51,378 bases of DNA from IMG/VR virus record IMGVR_UViG_3300025168_000126, positions 1 through 51,378 of that record; one strand, given 5' to 3'. The first letter of the stretch is position 1, and each line of letters starts with the position of its first letter. This DNA is from a virus. Positions 13,715 to 20,136 of this stretch are shown one piece after another. Under the pieces are notes generated by a model. That model searched no databases. It was not told the DNA's origin and worked only from the letters and a program-made list of their open reading frames with translations. Made by a program: the position numbers and the translations under genes.

Positions 13715-13922
13715 AAAGTTGCGGGTGGCGAGTCCGCGTAACGCCAGGGTTTGACCTAAGATCCCTAAACTTGGATGCCTGTTGCTTGTTCCGAGAAGGT
13801 CGAACGATCTCGGGCTGAACTATAGGTCAGCGGGACTCATTTATATAAATCATATTATAAGTTAGGCTATTAGTCATCGGTCGTTACGGGATCTTAGTCA
13901 TTGAGTTCGTCTCCACTTGTGA
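13715..13922 (-). ncRNA. Candidate structured non-coding RNA
   Basis: About 208 bases with no open frame of note, placed between two promoters. The 5' part holds CTAAGATCCC and GTAACG, both of which have exact complements near the 3' end (GGGATCTTAG and CGTTAC). The middle has a CCGAGA/TCTCGG hairpin. The region ends ACCCGCAACTTTTTGAG. Its own promoter (13929-13956) would start it near 13922. No known RNA family recognised. A long 5' leader of the winged-helix gene is the alternative. Confidence 0.5.
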
Positions 13923-13928
13923 AATAGT

Positions 13929-13956
13929 ATTATACCATACATCGACTCTTTGTCAA
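13929..13956 (-). promoter_or_regulatory. Sigma70-like promoter for the candidate ncRNA
   Basis: TTGACA (13951-13956), 16-base spacer, TATAAT (13929-13934), preceded by GG at the -10. It overlaps the stop of the upstream gene, and no gene starts within 340 bases downstream. Confidence 0.8.
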
Positions 13957-14522
13957 CTCACCTGAAGAGAATCTTCCCAATTTTCTGAGAGATACCAGTT
14001 AGGCACATCGCTGTGTTTCCAAGAGGCAATTGCCTTTTTTTCTTTCAGGTAATACTGCCTATAGGCAGAAACTGCGTTCTTAGGCACTTTGCAGTAGTCA
14101 GGCATAGCCTGTGCAAATGGTGTCATCGTGAAGCAGTCTAGGATCCCTTGTGGTGCGTTCTGTTGACACCAGTCGAGGATGGTCTGGGAAGCGTGACGAC
14201 GACCGTAGCGACGGGTGTACTCGTTACAGAGAGCGATCCCGTGATCAACCAACCACCAGTAGTTCGCTACCGTCTCTCTAGCCCAGATGGTACAGGGATG
14301 GTTCACCATCGTCGAGCGATAGAGGAAGTTCTCTTGGGTAGGATGAACCCATGTCCTGATCCTTCTGCCATTCTTAGACAGCCTAATTGTTTCATCTCCA
14401 TTCAATACTCGATGAATGGTCGAAAGCATTTGGGCAGTTTCAAGAGGCATTTTTACCACATGCTTGTCGCACATTTGTTGTGCCGCAAGCCATGGGTTCT
14501 CAGACAGTACAAAAATGTTCAT
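13953..14522 (-). CDS. Conserved phage protein (CDKHVVKM family)
   Basis: 189 residues starting MNIFVLSENPWLAAQQMCDKH. Conserved-looking elements are CDKHVVKMPLETAQMLSTIHR, NHPCTIWARETVANYWWLVDHG, a Cys-rich helix and PFAQAMPDYCKVPKNAVSAYRQYY. I recognise the family from many phages, sometimes labelled a pyrimidine-dimer glycosylase, but I would not assert that activity. It is the last gene of the operon from 16346-16373. Confidence 0.85.
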   Translation of the reverse strand: MNIFVLSENPWLAAQQMCDKHVVKMPLETAQMLSTIHRVLNGDETIRLSKNGRRIRTWVHPTQENFLYRSTMVNHPCTIWARETVANYWWLVDHGIALCNEYTRRYGRRHASQTILDWCQQNAPQGILDCFTMTPFAQAMPDYCKVPKNAVSAYRQYYLKEKKAIASWKHSDVPNWYLSENWEDSLQVS

Positions 14523-14524
14523 TA

Positions 14525-14692
14525 CTATTCCGCGAGAAAGTAGGCGAGATCATGTTCACTCATGGTTTCACGAAGTCCGTCGAAGTCAACCTTATAAAAA
14601 GTCTTTCCTTCTACTTCCTGAACCTCTACGATTTTACCTACTCGTTTGCTGTTGGAATGAATTACTGATTCGTTTAGATTGTAGTTACTCAT
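14525..14692 (-). CDS. Tiny SH3/KOW-like protein
   Basis: 55 residues. RVGKIVEVQEVEGKTFYKVDFDG is a typical small beta-barrel turn pattern. The start overlaps the stop of the gene upstream (ATGA). No specific family. Confidence 0.65.
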   Translation of the reverse strand: MSNYNLNESVIHSNSKRVGKIVEVQEVEGKTFYKVDFDGLRETMSEHDLAYFLAE

Positions 14693-14916
14693 CGTTTTTT
14701 ACCTTTACGCTTTGCTTTAAGATGTTCAAAGTCATGATACTTATCACGATCTAATGGAAGAAGTGCTGCTAGGGTTTTTATTATAGTAGCAAGTTCACGA
14801 TAGTCAATCAGATCGAGTAGATATTTTTCATATCCAATTACCGCTGCTTCGCTGGCCTCAACAACACTCTGGACCCACTGTTTCTGATCGGGGTTCTGAT
14901 CGGCTTTGTAATTCAT
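14689..14916 (-). CDS. Small helical protein of unknown function
   Basis: 75 residues from MNYKADQNPDQKQWVQSVVE, with a strong AGGAGG ribosome site. Two amphipathic helices are followed by a very basic end (AKRKGKKR). It overlaps the upstream gene by 58 bases and is coupled to the next by ATGA. Confidence 0.65.
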   Translation of the reverse strand: MNYKADQNPDQKQWVQSVVEASEAAVIGYEKYLLDLIDYRELATIIKTLAALLPLDRDKYHDFEHLKAKRKGKKR

Positions 14917-15163
14917 CACTACCCTCCTTTGCAGATTCAAACAAACACGGTGTTTCCGCATCCGTCTTCTTTATATATTCCGCAGCCTCTCTGAAAATAT
15001 CAGAGAGTTCATCAAGAGTATCGGCGTCGAATCCATCAACCATACTATCAGCATTAAAGTTGAAGAGACAAGCACGCCAGTTGTTGTGGTTCCTTACGAG
15101 TTCAATCCGAGGAGTACCACAACCAACATAGTCCCAAGGCAATTTAAAAGTAGGTGTAAACAT
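14858..15163 (-). CDS. Small unknown protein
   Basis: 101 residues from MFTPTFKLPWDYVG with AAAGGA upstream. The middle DADTLDELSDIFREAAEYIKKTD is helical. The last ~25 residues overlap the next gene and look non-conserved. No family recognised. Confidence 0.6.
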   Translation of the reverse strand: MFTPTFKLPWDYVGCGTPRIELVRNHNNWRACLFNFNADSMVDGFDADTLDELSDIFREAAEYIKKTDAETPCLFESAKEGSDELQSRSEPRSETVGPECC

Positions 15164-15164
15164 T

Positions 15165-15443
15165 TCAATCGTTCCTTTCATCAATACGTCGGTTAAGTTC
15201 ATCATAATGTTGATCGCGGCCGCGGACTAGTTCATCATAGTCTGAGGCACGATCTCGTTCAATGCGACCGATCTCATCATCACGTTCCCATTGGTTTTCT
15301 CTGTCGCGGGCCGAGACGCACATGAGAGCAATAGCAATTCCTACAAAAACGTAGAACAGATTCATTTGATCAGTCTGCTGCCCGTAAAAGGCAAGACCAC
15401 CAAAGATTACGGCAAGATTAGTTGTGCTTGCAAGTTTAAACAT
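15165..15443 (-). CDS. Small membrane protein with charged cytoplasmic tail
   Basis: 92 residues. Two hydrophobic segments at about residues 5-20 and 27-44 (FYVFVGIAIALMCVSA), then a long Arg/Asp/Glu-rich tail, probably a coiled coil (DEIGRIERDRASDYDELV). Role unknown; an early-region inner membrane protein is plausible. Confidence 0.65.
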   Translation of the reverse strand: MFKLASTTNLAVIFGGLAFYGQQTDQMNLFYVFVGIAIALMCVSARDRENQWERDDEIGRIERDRASDYDELVRGRDQHYDELNRRIDERND

Positions 15444-15447
15444 TATA

Positions 15448-15714
15448 TTAGTCTCCTAGTTTTTCAATGTTAGGGGTAAAGTCAATTACGGTTTGCATGT
15501 CAAAGGATCTCCAACCATTTTTTTCGATGTCCCAAACAATCAACCGATTTCCATCATTCAAGTCTTCTACTGACATCTTCTCTCGTACAAGAACTTCAGG
15601 CGTCCATGTGCAGTACATCACACGCAAAAGAGCGTTTGATTTCTTTTTAAAGATTACTCGGCAAATTCCTTCTTCAAGAGATGCAACCAATTCTTCTGGT
15701 GTATACGTTCCCAT
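15448..15714 (-). CDS. WYL_2 / Sm-like SH3-fold protein
   Basis: 88 residues. ICRVIFKKKSNALLRVMYCTWTP and VWDIEKNGWRSFDMQTVIDF match the WYL_2 (Sm-like SH3 beta-barrel) pattern, a small domain common in T4-like and algal viruses with no settled function. The ATG at 15714 overlaps the upstream stop (TGATG). Confidence 0.8.
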   Translation of the reverse strand: MGTYTPEELVASLEEGICRVIFKKKSNALLRVMYCTWTPEVLVREKMSVEDLNDGNRLIVWDIEKNGWRSFDMQTVIDFTPNIEKLGD

Positions 15715-15866
15715 CAATTATCCTTCTTGTTTAGATTTCGCATTTTTTCACGAATGCGTTTGTTCTCGATCCGAGTCTTTTCTAGTTGTTCGTCTCGCGG
15801 GATTTGCCTTTTTGTAAAAGATCGAGCAGTTTCTCGCGGAACCCTGTTGTATTCTTTATCAGACAT
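15714..15866 (-). CDS. Tiny basic helical protein
   Basis: 50 residues, MSDKEYNRVPRETARSFTKR followed by a Lys/Arg/Glu helix (QLEKTRIENKRIREKMRN). It ends in a TGA that overlaps the next ATG. Probably a single charged helix; function unknown. Confidence 0.6.
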   Translation of the reverse strand: MSDKEYNRVPRETARSFTKRQIPRDEQLEKTRIENKRIREKMRNLNKKDN

Positions 15867-15875
15867 TATAGTTTC

Positions 15876-16244
15876 TCATTTCGGAAGTGGTGCTTCGTAA
15901 AAGATTTTGATACCCAATGCTCGGGCAAGAGCAAGTTCGGCGTTTGCGCCCCTACTCTTCTCCCAACCAGACATCATGTAGATTGCCGTACACTCATCAC
16001 AAATAGAATCCATATCACGCTTCAAAGCAGCACGCATAAACTCATGGTCTTCGTAACAATTGTCTGGGTCAAACTCGTAAGAGGGCGAAGTAGGTTTGCC
16101 CTGTTTACGATCTAGTTCTGCTGGATTAATTACATGCCAACCCTGCTCTAGAAGGACACGGGCGCATCGATCAAAAGCAGGGTAGTTGTAGTTCTCGAAC
16201 CCACGCATGGGCCCAGCGACGTAGATTGTTGGTTGTCGTTCCAT
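15876..16244 (-). CDS. DUF4406 / nucleoside 2-deoxyribosyltransferase-like protein
   Basis: 122 residues. IYVAGPMRGFENYNYPAFDRCA, NPAELDR, a helix RAALKRDMDSICDECTAIYMMSGWEKSRGANAELALARALGI: this is the DUF4406 pattern, related to deoxyribosyltransferases and other nucleotide hydrolases. In phages it is thought to act in nucleotide metabolism. The acid residue in GWEKSRGANAELALA is a likely catalytic position. It follows tRNA-Ile in the operon from 16346. Confidence 0.87.
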   Translation of the reverse strand: MERQPTIYVAGPMRGFENYNYPAFDRCARVLLEQGWHVINPAELDRKQGKPTSPSYEFDPDNCYEDHEFMRAALKRDMDSICDECTAIYMMSGWEKSRGANAELALARALGIKIFYEAPLPK

Positions 16245-16261
16245 CTTAAATAAACTCCAAG

Positions 16262-16334
16262 TGAGTCGGGGGAGACTCGAACTCCCGAAAATAACGTTAT
16301 AAGCGTTACTGCTGATGCCATCCGCTTCCGACCC
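16262..16334 (-). tRNA. tRNA-like gene with UAU anticodon (Ile, AUA)
   Basis: 73 nt with acceptor GGGTCGG/CCGACTC, anticodon stem TAACG/CGTTA around CTTATAA, T-arm GGGAG/CTCCC around TTCGAGT, discriminator A. The D-arm is irregular: A at position 8, and GCGG pairs with CAGC with one mismatch. The UAU anticodon is uncommon in bacteria, which normally read AUA with a modified CAU tRNA. Its own promoter is at 16346-16373. Confidence 0.8.
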
Positions 16335-16345
16335 TCGTTTTATAT

Positions 16346-16373
16346 ATTATACACTTTGCTCGTTGAATGTCAA
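16346..16373 (-). promoter_or_regulatory. Sigma70-like promoter for tRNA-Ile and following genes
   Basis: TTGACA (16368-16373), 16-base spacer, TATAAT (16346-16351). The expected start is a few bases before the tRNA 5' end. The promoter is embedded in the end of the upstream gene. Confidence 0.85.
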
Positions 16374-16604
16374 GCGAGTCTTCTTGTTATTTACATGACC
16401 TTCTTCGTTCTTGTTGAAGTAGTTCGACTTCTGTCGATCATCATCATGTCCCAAACGATAGTTCATTCCACTAACAGGTTCGTCAATCTTTGAACGATTA
16501 CCAACATGAACAGCAATAGAAGAAATCATATGGTTAGCAATACGAATTGCCTCATTCTCATCTGTGCCTAGTGGGATATCAATATGCAGTCTATACTCAC
16601 TCAT
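16347..16604 (-). CDS. Small unknown protein
   Basis: 85 residues from MSEYRLHIDIPLGTDENEAIRIAN; strand-helix start reminiscent of a small alpha/beta or ribbon fold, then a hydrophilic Asn/Lys-rich end. AAGGAAA upstream; start overlaps the upstream stop by eight bases. No family recognised. Confidence 0.65.
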   Translation of the reverse strand: MSEYRLHIDIPLGTDENEAIRIANHMISSIAVHVGNRSKIDEPVSGMNYRLGHDDDRQKSNYFNKNEEGHVNNKKTRLTFNEQSV

Positions 16605-16908
16605 CAACAATTTCCTTTCCAATGGAAGATACACGATACGCGATTTGAATAAATTCTTCTGGTGTCACTCGGGCCAAATGATTCTTACCTTTACCAAAGG
16701 GTACAGTTCCGCCATCTGAGTCTTGAACTGTAACCTGAACATTGGGTATTGAGAATAGATCTAGAAAATCATTATGGTAAGTTTCGGCTTCAACGTTAGA
16801 ACAATCCTGATCCGTACCCCAAGAGGCAGTGATACTATATGAGTTATCAAAAGTTAAAACAATTGATGTACGACCACTCTGTAGTTCAACATTGAATTCA
16901 CTACTCAT
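16597..16908 (-). CDS. Small beta-rich protein of unknown function
   Basis: 103 residues from MSSEFNVELQSGRTSIVLTFD with GGAGG upstream. The body alternates strands and turns and ends with a helix VTPEEFIQIAYRVSSIGKEIVDE. Coupled to genes on both sides. No family. Confidence 0.65.
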   Translation of the reverse strand: MSSEFNVELQSGRTSIVLTFDNSYSITASWGTDQDCSNVEAETYHNDFLDLFSIPNVQVTVQDSDGGTVPFGKGKNHLARVTPEEFIQIAYRVSSIGKEIVDE

Positions 16909-17002
16909 TATCATACCTCCGTATGAACGCAACGTACGTCAGCATAATGGCAGTAGCAATTAGCAGTAGATCGTATTCTGTTTCCAAGTTAGAAAATCTC
17001 AT
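16901..17002 (-). CDS. 33-residue single-span membrane peptide
   Basis: MRFSNLETEYDLLLIATAIM then LTYVAFIRRYDNE: one transmembrane helix with a basic end. The stop overlaps the next gene's start by eight bases. First gene after the promoter at 17044-17071. Too short for homology calls. Confidence 0.5.
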   Translation of the reverse strand: MRFSNLETEYDLLLIATAIMLTYVAFIRRYDNE

Positions 17003-17043
17003 TAGTGTTTTTAGTATTAATCATTGAAACCGCTACAAGGGTA

Positions 17044-17071
17044 ATTATAACATGAAGCGAAAACGTGTCAA
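17044..17071 (-). promoter_or_regulatory. Sigma70-like promoter
   Basis: TTGACA (17066-17071), 16-base spacer, TATAAT (17044-17049) on the minus strand, driving the peptide gene at 17002 and the two genes after it. Confidence 0.85.
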
Positions 17072-17388
17072 GGAATATTTGTCGTAATATTAGAACTGAC
17101 TTCTGGAGCATCCTCGCTTCGCGGATTTTCACTATTCTGAAAGAAAATATCTTGACCAGCACCATTGATAATATGTTCTATCATTTTGAACTGAGGGATT
17201 TGTTTGTTAGGTTGTTTGAATTTAAACTGATCGATAAATTCTCGAATCTTTTGATCTGCTAAAATTGAACTGGTGAAATCACCGAACAAATATTCAGATA
17301 TGATAGTAGGAGTCACCGACTCATCTAGAGGTGATCCGTAGTTATAACCATAACACACCCAAACACGATATACTTTTTCTAATGCCAT
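17068..17388 (-). CDS. Small unknown protein
   Basis: 106 residues from MALEKVYRVWVCYGYNYGSP; first 25 residues look like a beta strand pair, then a helical region and a polar, low-complexity end. AGGAG site upstream. No family recognised. Confidence 0.65.
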   Translation of the reverse strand: MALEKVYRVWVCYGYNYGSPLDESVTPTIISEYLFGDFTSSILADQKIREFIDQFKFKQPNKQIPQFKMIEHIINGAGQDIFFQNSENPRSEDAPEVSSNITTNIP

Positions 17389-17406
17389 CACATTCTCCTA
17401 GTATAT

Positions 17407-17649
17407 TTAGACGATGGAGATTGTGCCACCACAACCATACGCCAAATCGGTTAATTCATTTATGTCGATACTGTCTTCATCATTCCAGAACAGTTCGATT
17501 GAGTGTGTGTCACCACGATGGACACCACCAGTTTCAATAATCGGGGCCGTTCCTCGAATGATATCAACGAAAGACATTTTCAGTTCATACAAAGACTGTT
17601 CAAATTTGTTTCGATCATCACGGGTAATAAAAGTAAAACCTGCTTGCAT
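17407..17649 (-). CDS. Small unknown protein
   Basis: 80 residues from MQAGFTFITRDDRNKFEQSLYELK, then HSIELFWNDEDSIDINELTDLAYGCGG. Strand-helix-strand-helix order suggests a ferredoxin-like fold. Function unknown. Confidence 0.65.
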   Translation of the reverse strand: MQAGFTFITRDDRNKFEQSLYELKMSFVDIIRGTAPIIETGGVHRGDTHSIELFWNDEDSIDINELTDLAYGCGGTISIV

Positions 17650-17660
17650 TCTATGCTCCA

Positions 17661-17701
17661 ATAAAAAGAATCACCAGAGGGGATCTTACGATCCCCCCTG
17701 G
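17661..17701 (-). terminator. Rho-independent terminator
   Basis: 12-bp stem CCAGGGGGGATC/GATCCCCTCTGG with one A-C mismatch, then TGATTCTTTTTA on the minus strand, after the gene ending at 17708. Confidence 0.7.
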
Positions 17702-17707
17702 CATATG

Positions 17708-17926
17708 TCACCTTCGGTTAACGCGGAAGGCGGTTTCGATCTCTCGGTAGAGAGAGTCAGTGGAACGAAGCCACTTGTTTTGGTGAGAATTGATATCGAC
17801 GATGCTCGTCTTACCATTCTCGTCCGTGGCTTCGGTGATGTACCAGATGGTATCACCATGCTCCATCAGGTAAGTCACCTGAGTGTAGTGGTGCCGAACC
17901 ACGGTCTTTTCAAAAACGCTAGACAT
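17708..17926 (-). CDS. Small unknown protein
   Basis: 72 residues from MSSVFEKTVVRHHYTQVTYLM with TAGGAGA upstream. Strand-rich (TIWYITEATDENGKTSIVDINS), ends in a basic helix. Last gene before the terminator at 17661-17701. Confidence 0.65.
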   Translation of the reverse strand: MSSVFEKTVVRHHYTQVTYLMEHGDTIWYITEATDENGKTSIVDINSHQNKWLRSTDSLYREIETAFRVNRR

Positions 17927-17979
17927 GATATGTCTCCTATGCGTTTTAGTGAGGAGGAGAGAAACGTTCTCTCCATGTC

Positions 17980-18120
17980 TCATCCCACCCAGCAAATCTC
18001 GGATGGGTTGTTGTTCCACTTCTTACGATCCTGCTTTGGCGACTTATCTCGTCCCCAAGTCTTGGCTCGATTAGAAGGGCGTGCCTTGTCTCCACGCCAT
18101 TCCTTCTTTTCGTTTTTCAT
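17980..18120 (-). CDS. Tiny basic protein
   Basis: 46 residues: MKNEKKEWRGDKARPSNRAK, then TWGRDKSPKQDRKKWNNNPS and a short hydrophobic end. Start coupled to the upstream stop by ATGA. Very high Lys/Arg/Trp content. No family. Confidence 0.6.
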   Translation of the reverse strand: MKNEKKEWRGDKARPSNRAKTWGRDKSPKQDRKKWNNNPSEICWVG

Positions 18121-18485
18121 ACGCTTTCGACGTTCCATAGAATCCTCGAATCATCTGGGTCTGCACGAAGGGTCATGATGGCATGATAGTCATCATTACC
18201 AAGATTCTCATCGACCCACTTGTCTTCCTCTTGCTCCGTCATATCCTCGGGCATAGAAAGAAGAGTCCAGTCTCCACCAAACTTGGTGATATCTCTGAAG
18301 TAGATGTCTCGCCAAACCTTGGGCTGTCGCCTAGTTGCTTCGACTAGATTCTCTACTTCATCGAACGTCGTTTCGTTCGGGATCCACGACCAATACCGAT
18401 AGCCGTACTCTTCTTCTACAAGGATTTTGAGTTCTGTTGAAATCATCATGTTTCCGTCTGGTGTGTATATCGTTGCTGTGAACAT
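18117..18485 (-). CDS. Unknown protein, leaderless start candidate
   Basis: 122 residues from MFTATIYTPDGNMMISTELK. The promoter -10 TATAAT ends six bases before this ATG, giving a leaderless mRNA. A second possible start at 18512 overlaps the upstream stop (ATGA) and would add nine residues encoded by the promoter itself. Both could be used at different times. The protein is acidic with WRDIYFRDITKFGGDWTLLSMPEDMTEQEEDKW; family unknown. Confidence 0.7.
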   Translation of the reverse strand: MFTATIYTPDGNMMISTELKILVEEEYGYRYWSWIPNETTFDEVENLVEATRRQPKVWRDIYFRDITKFGGDWTLLSMPEDMTEQEEDKWVDENLGNDDYHAIMTLRADPDDSRILWNVESV

Positions 18486-18491
18486 GTATGT

Positions 18492-18519
18492 ATTATACCC
18501 TAAATCTCTCATGCGTCAA
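18492..18519 (-). promoter_or_regulatory. Sigma70-like promoter (leaderless type)
   Basis: TTGACG (18514-18519), 16-base spacer, TATAAT (18492-18497), six bases to the ATG at 18485. Confidence 0.75.
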
Positions 18520-18844
18520 GAGCATACTCCGACATATATTCATAACCAGACTTATCCTTGAGATACTCTGTCATGTTGTCTTCCATTTGCTTTGCCATTG
18601 CTGGTGAGTTCTTGGCAGTCTCTACATCCTTGAGAAAGTAACCATCTTGAGTGAGTTCTTCCCAAGCCTGTCTGGCATGAGATTGCACAACGTCAACAAC
18701 ACTCTCGGTGTGGCCCATCATGAACCGAACCTTCTCGCCGTTCAGCATGTAGATGATGATTCTATAATGTTGTCCGTCATTACCACAAAGAAGGTAGGTA
18801 ATGCGAGTATCCCATGTTGCTTTGTATCCTGCTTCTTCGTTCAT
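18509..18844 (-). CDS. Small unknown protein
   Basis: 111 residues, MNEEAGYKATWDTRITYLLCGNDG start, strand pair (QHYRIIIYMLNGEKVRFMMG) then helices. AGGA site upstream. Operon with the genes up to 19896. No family recognised. Confidence 0.7.
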   Translation of the reverse strand: MNEEAGYKATWDTRITYLLCGNDGQHYRIIIYMLNGEKVRFMMGHTESVVDVVQSHARQAWEELTQDGYFLKDVETAKNSPAMAKQMEDNMTEYLKDKSGYEYMSEYALDA

Positions 18845-18854
18845 CGTTCAATCC

Positions 18855-19184
18855 TCAAAAGGGCATGTCGGAGCGGAGCAGCAAATCTTCGTCCTCGCGG
18901 CGCCCCTCCTCGCGGAGGCGGCGGGCGGATTCCACGGCTTGACCATAGGTCTCAGACCACTGGTTCTCAACACTGAAGTGTTCCCGCTCCATGGCGCAGT
19001 TGCTCATGAAGATTTCCTTCGCCGCTTCCAGCGAGATCGGGGATTCGACGGTATCGTCGTTGGTTCGGACGGCGAGCATGAACTGAATGTCCACTCCGCC
19101 CAAGATGTCGATGCACCCGTTGCTGGTGATCAGGAGATCCATCACGCCAGTGACGGAAATTCGGTGTAGTACGGTATCGGTCAT
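18855..19184 (-). CDS. Small unknown protein
   Basis: 109 residues from MTDTVLHRISVTGVMDLLITSNG. Beta-rich first half with an acidic helical end (ESARRLREEGRREDEDLLL). The ATG overlaps the stop of the gene before it (ATGA). GC content is visibly higher than in the fibre genes. Confidence 0.65.
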   Translation of the reverse strand: MTDTVLHRISVTGVMDLLITSNGCIDILGGVDIQFMLAVRTNDDTVESPISLEAAKEIFMSNCAMEREHFSVENQWSETYGQAVESARRLREEGRREDEDLLLRSDMPF

Positions 19185-19375
19185 GGGTTTTTCTTCCTTC
19201 GTTTCCAGTTCATGATTTCCACGATGTACGGGGGCGGCGTGATGTCGGGGTTCGCGTTGAACCACTTGATGAGTTCTTTGCGGAGATCCCAGTATCGTCG
19301 GGCGTCGGAGGTATCCTGCACCTCTCGGCTTCGCTTATTGGCGGAAACGAATCTGTATCCTGTGTAACTACGCAT
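19181..19375 (-). CDS. Small basic unknown protein
   Basis: 64 residues from MRSYTGYRFVSANKRSREVQD, helical middle (DARRYWDLRKELIKWFNANPD), basic end WKRRKKNP. AAGGA upstream. No family. Confidence 0.6.
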   Translation of the reverse strand: MRSYTGYRFVSANKRSREVQDTSDARRYWDLRKELIKWFNANPDITPPPYIVEIMNWKRRKKNP

Positions 19376-19376
19376 A

Positions 19377-19667
19377 TCACCATCCTTCGTTTGAGTCGTG
19401 GCGGGACACAGCGTCCCAAGTCGGTTCGGGCGGATCGTAGATGTAATCATCATCGTTGGAGTCGCACGAATTGTACGGCTGCTGCATCACCAGCAGATCG
19501 GAGAGATAGTCGCCGAGGTCCGCCTTGGTGTAGATCCCGTATCCCGCCCAGTGATCGAGATCATCGATGAGGAGGAAACCACCCTTGGCATCGGCGTTGA
19601 TCGTCTTGATGTAGTGACGCAGATCGACGGCATCGGCAGTGGTCTGGTGGTTGTGTCGGTCGTTCAT
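19377..19667 (-). CDS. Small acidic unknown protein
   Basis: 96 residues from MNDRHNHQTTADAVDLRHYIK. Contains GGFLLIDDLDHWAGYGIYTKADLGDYLSDLL and a Tyr/Asp-rich end. Possible small acidic protein mimic of DNA, but nothing decisive. Directly follows the 75-residue gene. Confidence 0.6.
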   Translation of the reverse strand: MNDRHNHQTTADAVDLRHYIKTINADAKGGFLLIDDLDHWAGYGIYTKADLGDYLSDLLVMQQPYNSCDSNDDDYIYDPPEPTWDAVSRHDSNEGW

Positions 19668-19668
19668 A

Positions 19669-19896
19669 TCAGTTGTCCTCCGTGAAGATACCGCTAGCGG
19701 CACAGAAATCTTCCCAGTTCTCATAGGTGATGGTGGAATCGGGATTGATGCAGAACGCACGAGCAGCGGATTCAGAGATCTGCTCTTCTGTACCGTTGTC
19801 GGTATTGACGATCATGAAGACTCGCGTACCATCGTCGTCGCAGACGACGACTTCGAGGAAGTTGTTGATCGGGTAGTAGTTGACGATGTTGTCCAT
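19669..19896 (-). CDS. Small acidic unknown protein
   Basis: 75 residues, MDNIVNYYPINNFLEVVVCDDDG, beta-rich and acidic. First gene after the promoter at 19945-19972, with a leader of about 40 bases. No family. Confidence 0.65.
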   Translation of the reverse strand: MDNIVNYYPINNFLEVVVCDDDGTRVFMIVNTDNGTEEQISESAARAFCINPDSTITYENWEDFCAASGIFTEDN

Positions 19897-19944
19897 GTTT
19901 GGTTTCCGTTAGGACCAGTGAGTCGTCCCCGCTGGGACATGTAT

Positions 19945-19972
19945 ATTATACCATACTCAGGCAGGAATGCAA
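19945..19972 (-). promoter_or_regulatory. Sigma70-like promoter
   Basis: TTGCAT (19967-19972), 16-base spacer, TATAAT (19945-19950) with GG before it. Drives the small-gene operon 19896 to 18509. Confidence 0.75.
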
Positions 19973-20008
19973 CCCATTGAAGGAATATTCCCAAAATTGG
20001 GGACAAAT

Positions 20009-20017
20009 TGTGGATAA
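20009..20017 (-). other. DnaA-box-like 9-mer
   Basis: Exact TTATCCACA on the minus strand in the gap between the 75-residue gene's promoter and the ParB-like gene's terminator. Isolated here; the same 9-mer occurs twice at 25.6-25.8 kb. Confidence 0.4.
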
Positions 20018-20074
20018 CTTTTAGTGCCTATTTGACGAAAAATGGGGGTTTTTGGCTTGACTGGCATTATCGGA

Positions 20075-20103
20075 CGAAAAGGAGGAGCCCGAAGGCCCCT
20101 CCC
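20075..20103 (-). terminator. Rho-independent terminator
   Basis: Minus-strand stem GGAGGGGCC, loop TTCG, GGCTCCTCC (one G-U pair), then TTTT. It ends the ParB-like gene. Confidence 0.85.
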
Positions 20104-20136
20104 GTCCGTCCAACCAAATATTCAACCCAATATCGA

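Noticed and set aside
13715-13922. Possible tmRNA or extra tRNA in the gene-free segment
   Set aside because: There is a CGTTCGACC stretch that recalls a T-loop, but no matching stems or acceptor; kept only as an unclassified RNA candidate.
19812-20006. Minus-strand frame starting ATG four bases after a TATAAT at 19945
   Set aside because: The distance is four, not six, and the product has no sensible composition; the next gene at 19896 has a ribosome site and fits better.
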